Below the pieces are notes generated by a model that was not told the DNA's origin, searched no databases, and worked only from the letters and a program-made list of their open reading frames with translations. Shown here piece by piece: positions 50,693-61,445 of a stretch of 64,000 nucleotides of DNA. Both the position numbers and the translations under genes were made by a program. Location: positions 59,226 through 123,225 of the forward strand of contig CAJNDS010000506.1 in the NCBI GenBank assembly GCA_905221605.1. The letters run 5' to 3'. The stretch is from Symbiodinium natans (taxonomy: Eukaryota > Sar > Dinophyceae > Suessiales > Symbiodiniaceae). Numbering within the stretch: position 1 is the first letter of the stretch; every line of letters starts with the position of its first letter.

Positions 50693-52196
50693 CGCAAGCA
50701 TTGAGTTTGCAAATGGCTGCGCCCCCCCAACCCCCCCCGCTTTTTTAAGCCGTGCAAGCTTGCGTCAAAGCATATGAGTCTTGTTGAAACCCATGATGCA
50801 AGCATTGAGTTTGCAAATGGGGGGGGGCTGCGCCCCCCCCAACCCCCCCGCTTTTTTTGAGCCGTGCAAGCTTGCGTCAAAGCATATGATTCTTGTTGAA
50901 ACCCATGATGCAAGCATTGAGTTTGCAAATGGGGGGGGGGCTGCGCCCCCCCCAACCCCCCTGCTTTTTTTGAGCCGTGCAAGCTTGCGTCAAAGCATAT
51001 GACTCTTGTTGAAACCCATGATGCAAGCATTGAGTTTGCAAATGGGGGGGGCTGCGCCCCCCCCAACCCCCCGCTTTTTTAAGCCGTGCAAGCTTGCGTC
51101 AAAGCATATGAGTCTTGTTGAAACCCATGATGCAAGCATTAAGTTTGCAAATGGCCCCCCCGGTGTTGGAACCCATGATGCAAGCATTGAGTTTGCAAAT
51201 GGGGGGGGCTGCGCCCCCCCCAACCCCCCCGCTTTTTTAAGCCGTGCAAGCTTGCATCAAAGCATAAGAGTCTTGTTGAAACCCATGATGCAAGCATTGA
51301 GTTTGCAAATGGGGGGGGGGCTGCGCCCCCCCCAACCCCCCCGCTTTTTTTGAGCCGTGCAAGCTTGCGTCAAAGCATATGAGTCTTGTTGAAACCCATG
51401 ATGCAAGCATTGAGTTTGCAAATGGGGGGGGCTGCGCCCCCCCCAACCCCCCCGCTTTTTTAAGCCGTGCAAGCTTGCGTCAAAGCATATGAGTCTTGTT
51501 GAAACCCATGATGCAAGCATTGAGTTTGCAAATGGGGGGGGCTGCGCCCCCCCCAACCCCCCCGCTTTTTTAGCCGTGCAAGCTTGCGTCAAAGCATATG
51601 AGTCTTGTTGAAACCCATGATGCAAGCATTGAGTTTGCAAATGGGGGGGGCTGCGCCCCCCCCCCCCCTTTTTTAACGTCAAAGCCCCCATGATGCAAGC
51701 ATTGAGTTTGCAAATGGGGGGGGCTGCGCCCCCCCCAACCCCCCCGCTTTTTTTGAGCCGTGCAAGCTTGCGTTCAAAGCATATGAGTCTTGCCCATGAT
51801 GCAAGCATTGAGTTTGCAAATGGGGGGGGCTGCGCCCCCCCAACCCCCCCGCTTTTTTAAGCCGTGCAAGCTTGCGTCAAAGCATATGAGTCTTGTTGAA
51901 ACCCATGATGCAAGCATTAAGTTTGCAAATGGCCCCCCCGGTGTTGGAACCCATGATGCAAGCATTGAGTTTGCAAATGGGGGGGGCTGCGCCCCCCCCA
52001 ACCCCCCCGCTTTTTTAAGCCGTGCAAGCTTGCATCAAAGCATAAGAGTCTTTTTGAAACCCATGATGCAAGCATTGAGTTTTCAAATGGGGGGGGGCTG
52101 CGCCCCCCCCAACCCCCCGCTTCTGAAAGCCGTGCAAGCTTGTTTCAAAGCATATGAGTTTTTTTGAAACCTAGAGGCAAGCATTGAGTTTGCAAA
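50693..52196. repeat. Satellite of about 112 bp, roughly 13 full and 3 truncated copies
   Basis: Units start near ATGCAAGCATTGAGTTTGCA and contain a G7-10 / CTGCG / C7-9 palindrome and a GCAAGCTTGC palindrome. Full-unit spacing is 109-114 bp; truncated units lie at about 51131 and 51911, with the same C7 junction, so a 780-bp block was duplicated. Confidence 0.9.
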
Positions 52197-52198
52197 TA

Positions 52199-52255
52199 AG
52201 GGGGAGGGAGTCGGGGTGGTGAGAGTGGGGGGTGGGGGGGAGTGGGGAGGGGGGT

Positions 52256-52291
<36 letters not shown>

Positions 52292-52430
52292 GGGGGGGTG
52301 GGGGGGGTGGGGGGGGTGGGGGGGGTGGGGGGGGTGGGGGTGGGGTGGGGGGGGTGGGGGGGGTGGGGGGGGTGGGGGGGGGGTGGTGGGGGGGGGTTGG
52401 TGGGACGTGGGGGGGAAGGGGGTTACCGAG
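52199..52430. repeat. G-rich tract with (GGGGGGT)n
   Basis: Includes a run of about 30 G (52260-52290) and GGGGGGGT repeats. The poly-Pro frames on the minus strand are artefacts of this tract. Confidence 0.9.
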
Positions 52431-52736
52431 CCACACCTTTGCAAGAGAACAGGGCCGAGCCACACCTTTGCAAAAAAAAAACCCCTCCGCCGGTTTAGGG
52501 TTTAGGGTTTAGGGTTTAGGGTTTAGGGTTTAGGGTTTAGAATTTAGGGTTTAGGGTTTAGGGTTTAGGGTTTAGGGTTTAGGGGCTAGGTTTGATATGA
52601 GGGTTTTTGAGTTTGGGGCCTCAGGGTTTTGGTTTGGGCTTGGAACTTTGGAGGTTTTCGGGGCTTCATCCCAACCACGATACCGACCGAAGCCCCAAAC
52701 TCAAAGCGGTCTCAACCCTTAAAGCCCTCCACGCAG

Positions 52737-52790
52737 GCGGTCGAGGACAACGGTGTGCAGGTGAAGTACACGAAGGCCCTGGTTGCGTAG
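52737..52790 (+). other. Exon-like island, possible terminal exon
   Basis: Acceptor CCCTCCACGCAG; the frame reads AVEDNGVQVKYTKALVA then TAG. Preceded only by weak C-rich filler and followed by a TTTGGGG block. Confidence 0.35.
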
Positions 52791-52917
52791 GGGTCCTGCA
52801 GTTTGGGATTTGAGGTTTGGGTTTTGGGGTTTAGGGTCTGGGGTTTGTTTAGGGTTTGGGGTTTGGGGTTTGGGGTTTGGGGTTTGGGCTCGATCCCGGG
52901 TGTATAGGGCTCATGAA

Positions 52918-53165
52918 CAGAAGGCCGCCCAACCAATAGGATCCCCTTATAATAAGGACTTCAACAAGGTACCCCCTAATATCATAGTAGGATCCCCTTA
53001 TATAGTCCCCCACATACTAGGATCCCTTATCATGAGGACTTCAAGAAGGTACCCCAAATTTCGGAAACCCCAAAATAGGGGACCCGGAATATAGGTTGCC
53101 AGTAGTAGGATCCCCTCATAATAAGGACCCCAGTAGGGTACCCCTAATACTTGGAAATAATTTTT
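52918..53165. repeat. Cluster of related GGATCCCCTTATA motifs
   Basis: AGGATCCCCTTATAATAAGG, AGGATCCCCTTATATAG, AGGATCCCTTATCATGAGG and AGGATCCCCTCATAATAAGG occur in 180 bp, each followed by AAGGACY and GTACCCC. Likely nested copies of a short repeat. Confidence 0.6.
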
Positions 53166-53269
53166 AGTTTTGGGGCATTATGATTCCTCAGAGACAGCAA
53201 AACGATAATTTTTGCTAGGCTTCCAAGTTCAGTATAGTACCCCTAACATCGTAAACTCCCACGTGCCAG

Positions 53270-53333
53270 AAGCCAGCCGTGAGCGTGGCCGTCATTGTGG
53301 TGGAGGCCGCCCCATCCCTCCCCCTCCAAGTAT
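53270..53333 (+). other. Exon-like island
   Basis: After CCACGTGCCAG; the frame reads KPAVSVAVIVVEAAPSLPLQ. Located between MITE-like elements without telomeric flanks. Confidence 0.32.
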
Positions 53334-53362
53334 AGGGCAAGGCTTGGCGTACCACCCTAACC

Positions 53363-53505
53363 TGCTAGATGCTTAAGAACCCGCCCCGCCCCAAAAAAAA
53401 ATAAAAAAAGGAATAATCCCTTTTTCTGCCCTTACAAGGAAGAACATGTGCTATTTTTTTTTTTTTTTTTTTGAGGGGGGGGGGGTGTTCTGAAGCATTT
53501 AGTAG
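53363..53505. mobile_element. MITE-like element, family C with homopolymer expansions
   Basis: CTGCTAGATGCTTAAGAACC faces TGTTCTGAAGCATTTAGTAG. The interior has expanded A, T and G runs. Confidence 0.6.
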
Positions 53506-54178
53506 TAACCCTCAACCCTAGACCCTAAGTAACTAGACCCACACATGCAAACTTCCCTAACTGTCGAGTTTCGGGTTTAGGGTTTGGGTAGGGTTTGGGG
53601 TTTAGGGTTTAGGGTTTAGGGTTTAGGGTTTAGGGTTTAGGGTTTAGGGTTTAGGGTTTAGGGCTTAGTTTCGGGCTCAGGGCTTCGCCCATATCAGCCG
53701 CGAGCCGCAATGCCACATGTTCCGAGGTCATGCGTGCTTCTGTCTCCATTAAGCCCTAAGGGTCCACGTACCTATATAGGTTTAGGGTTTAGGGTTTAGG
53801 GTTTAGGGTTTAGGGTTTAGGGTTTAGGGTTTAGGGTTTAGGGTTTAGGGTTTAGGGTTTAGGGTTTAGGGTTATAGTATATACCTGGGCCCTTAAGCTA
53901 CTATTCAGGAGCCCCCCTCAAGGCCCAAGCATGTACTCTAGAATTAGGTACATGGACCCTTGGGGAAATCTTTGGAAGCGACTCAACTTCATGGCAACCT
54001 GGGATGGATCACCCCCTTACCTACGGTGTGCCTCCGATGACCGTGGCAACAGCAATGCTCTTAAACCCTAACTAAGTAGACTTACTATGTCAAAAAGAGC
54101 ATCGAAGTTCGCCCAACCCCTAAAGCCTTTAAACCCTCAAGCCCTTCGCCCTTAGACCCCAAACTTTCTTCCTGGCAG

Positions 54179-54232
54179 GCCAACATCACCAGCAACGTCA
54201 CCGATTTCCTGGAGGCAGGGCCCGTTGGTTGA
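54179..54232 (+). other. Exon-like island, possible terminal exon
   Basis: Acceptor TTCTTCCTGGCAG after C-rich filler; the frame reads ANITSNVTDFLEAGPVG then TGA. Two N-glycosylation sequons. A G block follows at 54255. Confidence 0.4.
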
Positions 54233-55227
54233 GCAAGCCCACCGCCGAAGATGTGCGTTTAGGGTTTAGGGTTGAGGGTTTAGGGTTTAGGGTTTAGGGT
54301 TTAGCATCATTCCCGCATATGGTTTTTTTCGAAGTTAGGGGTACCTTATTTGGGGTCCTTATTTTCAAAACATCCTGCGAATTGGGGGTCTCTTTTTGGA
54401 TCCCTCGTAGTCGTAAACTCCAACGTGAGCGGAACCCTTCAAACGTAGAGAAGAAGTCATCAGCACAGGGTCCCCTTGAGCTCATGCTAGTTAGAGCATA
54501 CACGCGGAAGCAAGCTGCAGTGACCCTAAACCCTAAACCCTAAACCCTAAACCCTAAACCCTAAACCCTAAACCCTAAACCCTAAACCCTAAACCCTAAA
54601 CCCCAAACCCTAAACCCGAAACCCTTGACCACTCGTGCCGAAAGCTCGGGAGGCTTTGGAGGGTCTGCCGAGTAGAGATCAGGAGGATGCAGCTTAGGGT
54701 TTGGGGGGTGTCGCTTCCATCCGTTCTCCAGCCCTGACTTGGCTCAGGGTTTGGGGTTTGGGGTTTGGGGTTTGGGGTTTAGGGGTTGGGGTTTAGGGTT
54801 TGGGGTTTGGGGTTTGGGGTTTGGGGTTTGGTTTTTGGGGTTTGGGGTTTGGGGTTTGGGGTTTAGGGCTTAGGGTTTAGGGTTTGGGGTTTGGGGTTTA
54901 GGGCTTAGGGCTTAGGGTTTAGGGTTTAGGGTTTAGAGCTGCCAGGAAACTGCAGAGACGACCGATGCCACGGGACTGCTCCTGGCGGTTCTGGGCGGCG
55001 CCATGCCTCGACATGCTTACGAGCTCTTAGTGCTAGTCATCAGGGCATTGGAGACCCTTAGGGTTTAGGGTTTACGGTTAAGGGTTCAGCATCTCAAGTT
55101 CGAGCATTTACTAGGCCAGCAGTGTGTGTAGGCAACGGAAAAAATCCACCCGCCCAAAGAATCCCACAACATTACGACAATAGAAAGTGCATTTTTGTTC
55201 GTGTTGAACAAGTGGGGTTAAAGGCGT

Positions 55228-55482
55228 GAGAGGGGCCAAAATGGATCAAATTCCCTAATTCGTGTTGAACAATGGGGGGTCAAAGGGGTCAGAAACCAAA
55301 ATTGAGAAGGTCAAAGAAATCTGGAAAGGTCATTCTGCTATACTGGGAATCGAGCACTTTTTCCCGAATTCTGGGGTAACCCCCTCCCTGGCCTTCTGAA
55401 GAGCTTGCTTAGAGAGGCCACACACAGAGAAAGGGGTCAAAGGGGCCAGAATGGATCAAATTCCCTAATTCGTCCTGAACAA
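55228..55482. repeat. Direct repeats around ATGGATCAAATTCCCTAATT
   Basis: A segment containing GGGGCCAAAATGGATCAAAT occurs at 55233-55275 and again at 55441-55483, with a partial GTGTTGAACAA copy at 55201. It is not part of any family listed above. Confidence 0.65.
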
Positions 55483-57020
55483 TCCTAAACCCGAAACCCG
55501 GACCCTACAGCACCCCCTCGGATTACGTATAGAATGCCGAATTTCCTTAGCCCCTAAACCCTAGAGGTTTCTAAAGGATTATACAGAGTACTCCTTCTTC
55601 TTCAACGTTTCAGTTTCCTACTAAAAGCCAGCAAGCATGAGGCCTCAATCCTACACCCTAAACCCTAAACCCTAAACCTCAATGATAGACCACAGCCAGG
55701 GGTTTGTTGGCGGTTTAGAGCTCTCAGGGCTTGGGGTTTAGGGCTACTGCAGGGCTTGAGGCGGGTTTAGGGTTTAGGGTTTTCGGGTTTAGGGTTTAGG
55801 GCTACTGCAGGGTTTGAGGGAGGGTTTTGGGGGTTTCGGGTTTAGGGCTGTAGTGTTTTAGGGCTAAGAGTTCCCATGGGCCTGGGACCCAGCACTCCCG
55901 TGTCCTACATGAAACCTTGTTGGAAGGTAGATCGAAACTCTGGGGCCCGATAAACGCCGAAAAGCTGGGAAGGCGCCCTTTGATAGGGTTGAAGCTTACG
56001 GGCTAAACCTTTAAAATCCTCGAGCCCTTGGACACGTACTCCCCCCACCTACCCGCTGAACAAGGAGGAGCAACACCCAAGGCCCTAAGCCCTTAAGCCT
56101 TGAAGCCCTAAACCCTGCAAGCCCTAAACCCTCAAGCCCTACACCCCAAAGACCGAAAACCCTGTGAATCCTAGACCCACTGAATCTCAGACCGGGAAGG
56201 ACCTTTAGGACTCCCGAACTCCACAAACAATTAGGATTTAGGGTTTAGGGTTTAGGGTTTAGGGTTTAGGGTTTAGGGTTTAGGGTTTAGGGTTTAGGGT
56301 TTAGGGACCCTAAAGCTTCGAGGGTTTAGGGTTGAGGGTTTAGGGTTTAGGGCCCCCTAACGCTTCTAAAGACCATCCCAGGAATTTTGGCGGCGGGCTG
56401 CTGTGCCTTTGTGGCCTCGGCCTTTGCTAGGGTGGCTGGGTTGAGGCTCACGTTTGGATTTAGGACTTAGGGTCTATGATTTCGGGGTTAATTAGGGTTT
56501 AGGGCTTTGGCATGTTGCTTGCTAAGTCCGCGCTGAATGAAATTAGTTTCTGAGCTTGTGTGTACTGCTGGCTTGCAACTGTCCTAAACCATAAACCCTA
56601 CTGGTTCTGCTCTGGGGGGGAGTAGTTTCAAGTTGATTTTTCGTTTCAAGTTGTTCCTGAACAAACAGCCGACGATTTTTCGAGGTGTCCTCCTGAAATT
56701 CGGTAGCGCAGCACATTAAGCCTGGACTCCTGACAGTTTATATTCGGTCTTTCCAAATTTGGGGACCATGTCTACCGCAAATCTCATCGAGCCCCTAAAA
56801 AGCCCCAAAAAGGGGTCCCAAATTGTCGAAAGCCCCCCCCCCCCCCCCCCCCCCATGAAGCTACTACTTGCGAAGCCGGAGTCTGCACCAGAACCTCCTC
56901 CCTGTAGGGTTTAGGGTTTAGGGTTTAGGGTTTAGGCTTTAGGGGTTAGGGTTTAGGGCTTAGGGTTTAGGGACCTACAGCCCTGAAACCCACAAAACGC
57001 GACAACTCCTGAACCCTAAA

Positions 57021-57102
57021 ACTTGGGAACAGTCCTTAGTAGGGATACGAGTACCCCCCCATTACTAAGGACTGTTAGTATAAGGAAAAACATCCCAACC
57101 TA
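57021..57102. mobile_element. MITE-like element, family B, uninterrupted
   Basis: AACAGTCCTTAGTAGGG faces CTAAGGACTGTTAGTAT, followed by CATCCCAACCT. Another relative lies at 59839-59979. Confidence 0.65.
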
Positions 57103-57587
57103 AAACACGCAAACCCTGGAACCCTGACCCCTCTTAGTAGGGCGTGAAGGGAATTCGGCACCTTCTCTAAACCCTAAACCCTAAACCCGAAATCCTAAAC
57201 CCTAAACCCTAAACCCTACACCCTTCAAGGGCTTCCAGAGGGTACCTCATTCCCCCATGCCTACTACGAACCAGTAAGCTGACACCCCGAAGTTTCAACC
57301 CAAGAGTTTCCCAGGCCGGCCTTTGCTGTGCCTACAGGGTGGGCGCCCGGTGGGTTGACGGGGTGGGTTGACGGGGTGGGTTGACGGGGTGGAGCTTCTG
57401 ATTCAGAATACTGGCTACCATTTGCTGAAGGTCCCCCCCCCAAAAAATAAAACCCAAGCACCCGAAAAGGCCCTTATAAGGAAGGACCATTTTTTTTTTG
57501 CGCCACTCCCCGCTTGAGTTGAGCACCCCGCCGTTGTAGTCCTTTAACGACCATCCCAAGGATAACTTCGGCCTGGTTGTAAACAAA

Positions 57588-57700
57588 CTAGGATGCCCAG
57601 TAGTACCCTTATTCCCTTTTTGGGGGGTGTAGGTTCCCTTATAAACCCCTTGAAGCAAAACAGGGCACCCTTTTTAATCCTAGGATACTGGGCAGCCTAG
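57588..57700. mobile_element. MITE-like element, family A, diverged
   Basis: Inverted ends CTAGGATGCCCAGTA and TACTGGGCAGCCTAG; internal TTCCCTTATAAA. The compensating changes in both ends suggest a sub-family. Confidence 0.65.
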
Positions 57701-57754
57701 ATAAGGTCAGTCTCATATGTTCGGGCACTTTGTCGCCATGATAAGGGGGTCAGG

Positions 57755-57800
57755 CACGTTCACGCTGTCAGCGGACAACAGCTGCACCGTTTTGTTTTGA
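57755..57800 (+). other. Exon-like island
   Basis: After AGGGGGTCAG; the frame reads GTFTLSADNSCTVLF then stop. ADNSC recalls the ADNSTC segment at 14648, which hints at a shared repeat. Confidence 0.35.
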
Positions 57801-58207
57801 AGACCTTTTTACTTGTTGTAAGTCGGCATGCCTATGCCTGAAGCAGCAGCAAGTTCAAGTGGGTCTTGTATTTGGGTCAGCAGCCAATGACCCTAGCCTG
57901 GGCGGGCGTTGAGCACCGGTGGCTGCACCTCAAACTTACGACGGGTTTTCATGGCTGGCTTCAGTGGCAAAGGGGCACCGGCTCATCTCCTGCCAATTTG
58001 GAGCCTGAAGCGTGCTCAGTCCTTGGCCAGGTTGTCGGCTATTGGGAGAAGAAGAGGCAGAAGGTGCAGCGTTCGCTCCGCTTGATTGTGGTAGTCCAGG
58101 TTCGGAGGCTCCTCGCACTGCTATCCCTGGCACAAGAACAGTGCCCCTAAACCCTAAAGGCCCTAAACTCTAAACCCTAACCTCTGACCCCAAACCCTAA
58201 ACCCTAG

Positions 58208-58340
58208 GTTGCTAAGGATCCTGAGACGACTTGGGCCATGGCATGTGCTTCTGCGCCCCAGTCCCGATTGCAGGAGCTTCTGCAAGACGAGTTTGAGCCT
58301 GCCTCCCAGCCGGGGCTAGATTGTGTATTTCCAAAATAGG
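58208..58340 (+). other. Exon-like island
   Basis: Directly after a C array ending CCCTAG; a 130-bp open frame begins VAKDPETTWAMACASAPQSR and continues with an acidic helical segment. GC-rich codons; the longest island after 33548. Confidence 0.4.
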
Positions 58341-59264
58341 TGCACCCTTCTTATACGCCAAATAGAATTAGTAGAATCCCCTTGGACCCCCCAAAAAGAG
58401 TACCCCCTTATGTTCGGAAACCCTCAAATGTGTAGGGCTCGAGGCTTAGGGCAGGGTCAGCACTCCCCAACAGTTGCTGGACAGCAAGCTTGGCGTTAGG
58501 GTGTAGGGTGTAGATCCCCTGCAAAATGCCTGACTGAGTAGCTGAGTAGGTAACCTTTCAAACTTCTTGAGCTATATATAGTCCTACCATAAGTGAGAAA
58601 GCTAACCTTTTTTGGGCCCAGGGTGCTCAGCAACTCGGCTAAAGAGCCTAAGGCCAAGTGACGGTTTAGGGTTTAGGGTTTAGGGTTTTGGGTTTTGGGT
58701 CTTGGGTTTTGGGTTTTGGGTTCTTAAGGGAGGGGGAGTTCATGGGGGGCAGAAACTTGGGGAACCAGTAGTTGGGAGTATTTGGGAACCTTGGGTTACA
58801 TACCCCCCTTGAAGCACCCTAAACCCTAAACCCTAAACCCTAAACCCTAAACCCTAAACCCTAAACCCTAAACCCTAAACCCTAAACCCTAAACCCTAAA
58901 CCATACAGACAGAGCTGCCAGCCAGAGCAGAGAAGGTCCAACCATGTCGCCAACATGCCGAACGATGACTATGAGGCGAGCTCTGCTTTTTGCTTTTTGT
59001 TCGATGACAAGAAGTGGGTTTAGGGCTTGGGGTTTGGGGTTTAGGGTTTAGGGGCTGTTGGGGTGGGATGAGTGACTGCATTGCCCAACACAGGCAAGGG
59101 TGGCCTTCCCTCAATTCCTTTGAGCCCTCAACCCTTAAACCCTACACCCTTGAACCCTTAAACCCTAACCCCCCCGGCGCAAGCAGCTGCTTAGCCTGAC
59201 CCTAAACCCTAAACCCTAAACCCTAAACCCTAAACTGCGCTTCTGAGCTTCTTCCCTGCGCCAG

Positions 59265-59325
59265 GATGAGCTTGGCGAGGCGTGGCCTCGTAATGGACTT
59301 GAGGGCTTGGCTTGGCTTGGGGTAG
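59265..59325 (+). other. Exon-like island
   Basis: Acceptor CTTCCCTGCGCCAG after a C block; the frame reads DELGEAWPRNGLEGLAW, then a G block. Function unknown. Confidence 0.35.
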
Positions 59326-59838
59326 CGCGAGGGCTTAGGGGCTAGGGTTTAGGGTTTAGGGTTTAGGGGGCTAAGGTTTAGGGTTTAGGGTTGTGGGCTG
59401 TTTGCTTCAAGATGTTGGAGGGGGTAGGAGGGGGGAGGGATGGGGAGGGAGGGGTTCATCGCACCTGTGGTTCCTTGTTGTGTTTTCCTTTTTGTGGGGG
59501 GGGGCCGGGGGGGGGGGTTCTTTTATAGTGCATTCCCCATTATAGCCCATATGGTATCTCTACATATACTTCTATATTGGAGACTCCGCACGTCTCGTCC
59601 TCGTCGGTGCTGCTTCACGCCCGTGAGTTTTGTGTGCTCCTCATGAACACAAGACCCACCCCCCGTGTGTTCCCATAAATGAAACCGTGCCATACAGGTT
59701 TTAGGGTTCAGGGTTTGGGGTTTAGAATACGAGTCCACAGTTGAAGTGCCTCTTTCTACACTTTCAGAGATTGGCCGTGATAGAGCCTTGTTCTTTGCGA
59801 GCCATCGGGTCATGATGCATCATCATAAACCCCGAATC

Positions 59839-59979
59839 TTGGGATGTTCCCCCTTATGCTAACAGTCCGTAATAGGGAAAATAGTACCCCTATTATAATC
59901 TCTATTCATGACTGTTAGTATGAGGGGCCTTGTGAGTGTAATAGTATTGTAGCGTACATCCCGGGAAGCATCCCAACCT
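59839..59979. mobile_element. MITE-like element, family B
   Basis: GGGATG and TGCTAACAGTCCGTAATAGG face ATGACTGTTAGTATGAGG and GCATCCCAACCT. Longer right arm than 57021. Confidence 0.6.
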
Positions 59980-60279
59980 GAATCCACTGCCCCGAAGCTT
60001 CCGTGGTGCCTGCGAACATAAACTAAACCTAACTAGAGCTTTGTTGGAAGTGCATTTTAGTTTCTGGCTGGTTATATTCGCAGGGCCTTAGGGTCATGAG
60101 AACTAAGGCGATTCTAAGACCACCTGGTCACACATACACACACCCTGAACCTGGAACCCTAAATCCTTCAAAGCCCCAATACCCCCCCCCCCCCCCAGCC
60201 TTGCGTGCACAACCCTAAACCCTAAACCCTAAACCCTAAACCCTAAACCCTAAACCCTAAACCCTAAACCCTCTTCAAG

Positions 60280-60350
60280 AAGGCTGAGACGTCCATGCCG
60301 CGGATGCCACCGCCCAACTCACAGATATCGCGGATGTCCTGGGACCGGGG
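60280..60350 (+). other. Exon-like island
   Basis: Acceptor CTCTTCAAG is fused to a C array; the frame begins KAETSMPRMPPPNSQISRMS and runs to a G-rich block. Ser/Pro/Met-rich, unlike the Cys-rich islands. Confidence 0.35.
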
Positions 60351-61403
60351 GAGAGGGGAGGGATCTTGGGTCTTGGGTCTTGGGTCTAGTTGTCTTGGGT
60401 CTAGGGTCTAGGGTCTGGGTTTAGGGTTTAGGGTTTAGGGTTTAGGGGTTTAGGGTTTAGGGTTTAGGGTTTAGGGTTTAGGGTTTAGGGTTTAGGGTTT
60501 AGGGTTTAGGGTTTAGGGTTTAGGGTTAGTATTTCTAGGCGGAGAAGAAAGGTTTACCCGCAGCATCGAAGATCTGGGCTCCTCAAGCCCCAAAACACGG
60601 GCAAGCCTCGAATTACCTCTTCCCGTATTCCTTGTGTCGCATGTAGGCCTCCTTGTTGTTCCCTAAACCCTAAACCCTAAACCCTAAACCCTAAACCCTA
60701 AACCCTAAACCCTAAACCCTAAACCCTAAACCCTAAACCCTGAACCCTAAACCCTAAACCCTAAACCCTAAACCCTTTGGTGTAAGGGTCAGGGAAAGAG
60801 TTTTTTTCTTTGGGCTCCCCCCAGCCGTCTTCTCCCAAGCCGTCCTGAATCCACATGAAGCCATGCTTGTATTCTTACTTCGCCTTTACTTGAACTTTAG
60901 ACTTTTTGGGTTTAGGGATATTAAAGTTTAACCTTTTTTCCCCTTGGTTATTGGAGAAGTAAGTATTGATGCACATGCTGGGGCGCATGCCGCCAGGCGG
61001 CACTGCACTCTCCTCCAGATGCTCTTTAGGGTTTAGGGTTTAGGGTTTAGGGTGTAGGGTTTAGGGTTTAGGGTTTAGGGTTTAGGGTTTAGGGTCGCAT
61101 TCTCTCTGTGAACGCCAAAGCGCCACGGAATGAGACGTGGAGATGCGTTTGGCCATCCTGGTTTTTTGGATGAGGGTTTTTGTGGCTAAATCTGCAGGTC
61201 TGAGAGCACCCTGTGCTGGACATGAGAGGTCCTTCGGGCAAGGAAGGTGCTAGGCGCTAGTGTTGGAATTTTGGGGTTCCTTGCACTTCGATAGGCTGTT
61301 GGCTTTCGAAGCCTACTTTCCTAAACCCTAAACCCCAACCCTACGGCTCTACTCTGTTGTACTCCTTCCGCTTAGTTCGGGTTGCCGACTGCACCCAGCG
61401 CAG

Positions 61404-61445
61404 GATGACGATGAGCAACACGAGCCTCCTCAGGCTGGGTCGTAA
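61404..61445 (+). other. Exon-like island, acidic
   Basis: Acceptor CTGCACCCAGCGCAG; the frame reads DDDEQHEPPQAGS then TAA at 61443. Could be an acidic C-terminus. Confidence 0.32.

Larger units (their letters stand above)
50241..52484. mobile_element. 2.24-kb element with terminal inverted repeats inside a TTTAGGG array
   Basis: The left end 50241-50300 (GGG, T11, then TTGCAAAGGTGTGGCTCGG twice) pairs with 52426-52484, the reverse complement with few changes. TTTAGGG arrays abut both sides (to 50233 and from 52492). Inside are a GGCTT/GGCTC pentamer array, a short unique part, a satellite of about 112 bp and a G-rich tract. No transposase or other protein is credible; the long minus-strand frames are repeat artefacts. 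Confidence 0.7.
52492..58206. repeat. Telomere-repeat mosaic, part 7
   Basis: G blocks: 52492-52585, 52810-52888 (TTTGGGG form), 53570-53665, 53779-53873 (about 14 copies), 54255-54303, 54745-54935 (TTTGGGG then TTTAGGG), 55055-55090, 55762-55801, 56233-56305, 56325-56352, 56905-56970. C blocks: 54522-54622, 55655-55680, 57170-57220, 58145-58206. 53875-54120, 55860-56230, 56353-56900 and 57230-57585 hold no recognised gene; 56836-56854 is a C run. A thrice-repeated 16-bp unit GGGTGGGTTGACGGGG-like is at 57345-57390. Confidence 0.85.

Noticed and set aside
50215-51066. 283-codon minus-strand frame with AKPSQ-type and MGGAQPPPF-type repeats
   Set aside because: It is produced by the GGCTT pentamer array and the 112-bp satellite; all strands show such frames and no start or domain is credible.
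50693-52196. CRISPR-like array
   Set aside because: Units of about 112 bp are contiguous tandem copies without unique spacers, and no cas-type gene is present; the DNA is eukaryotic.
52083-52463. Poly-proline and poly-glycine frames on both strands
   Set aside because: Direct translation of a G homopolymer tract.
57866-58150. 94-codon + strand frame (MYLGQQPMTLAWAG...)
   Set aside because: Moderately protein-like but without domain, splice borders or flanking support; left unannotated because it could be chance in GC-rich DNA.
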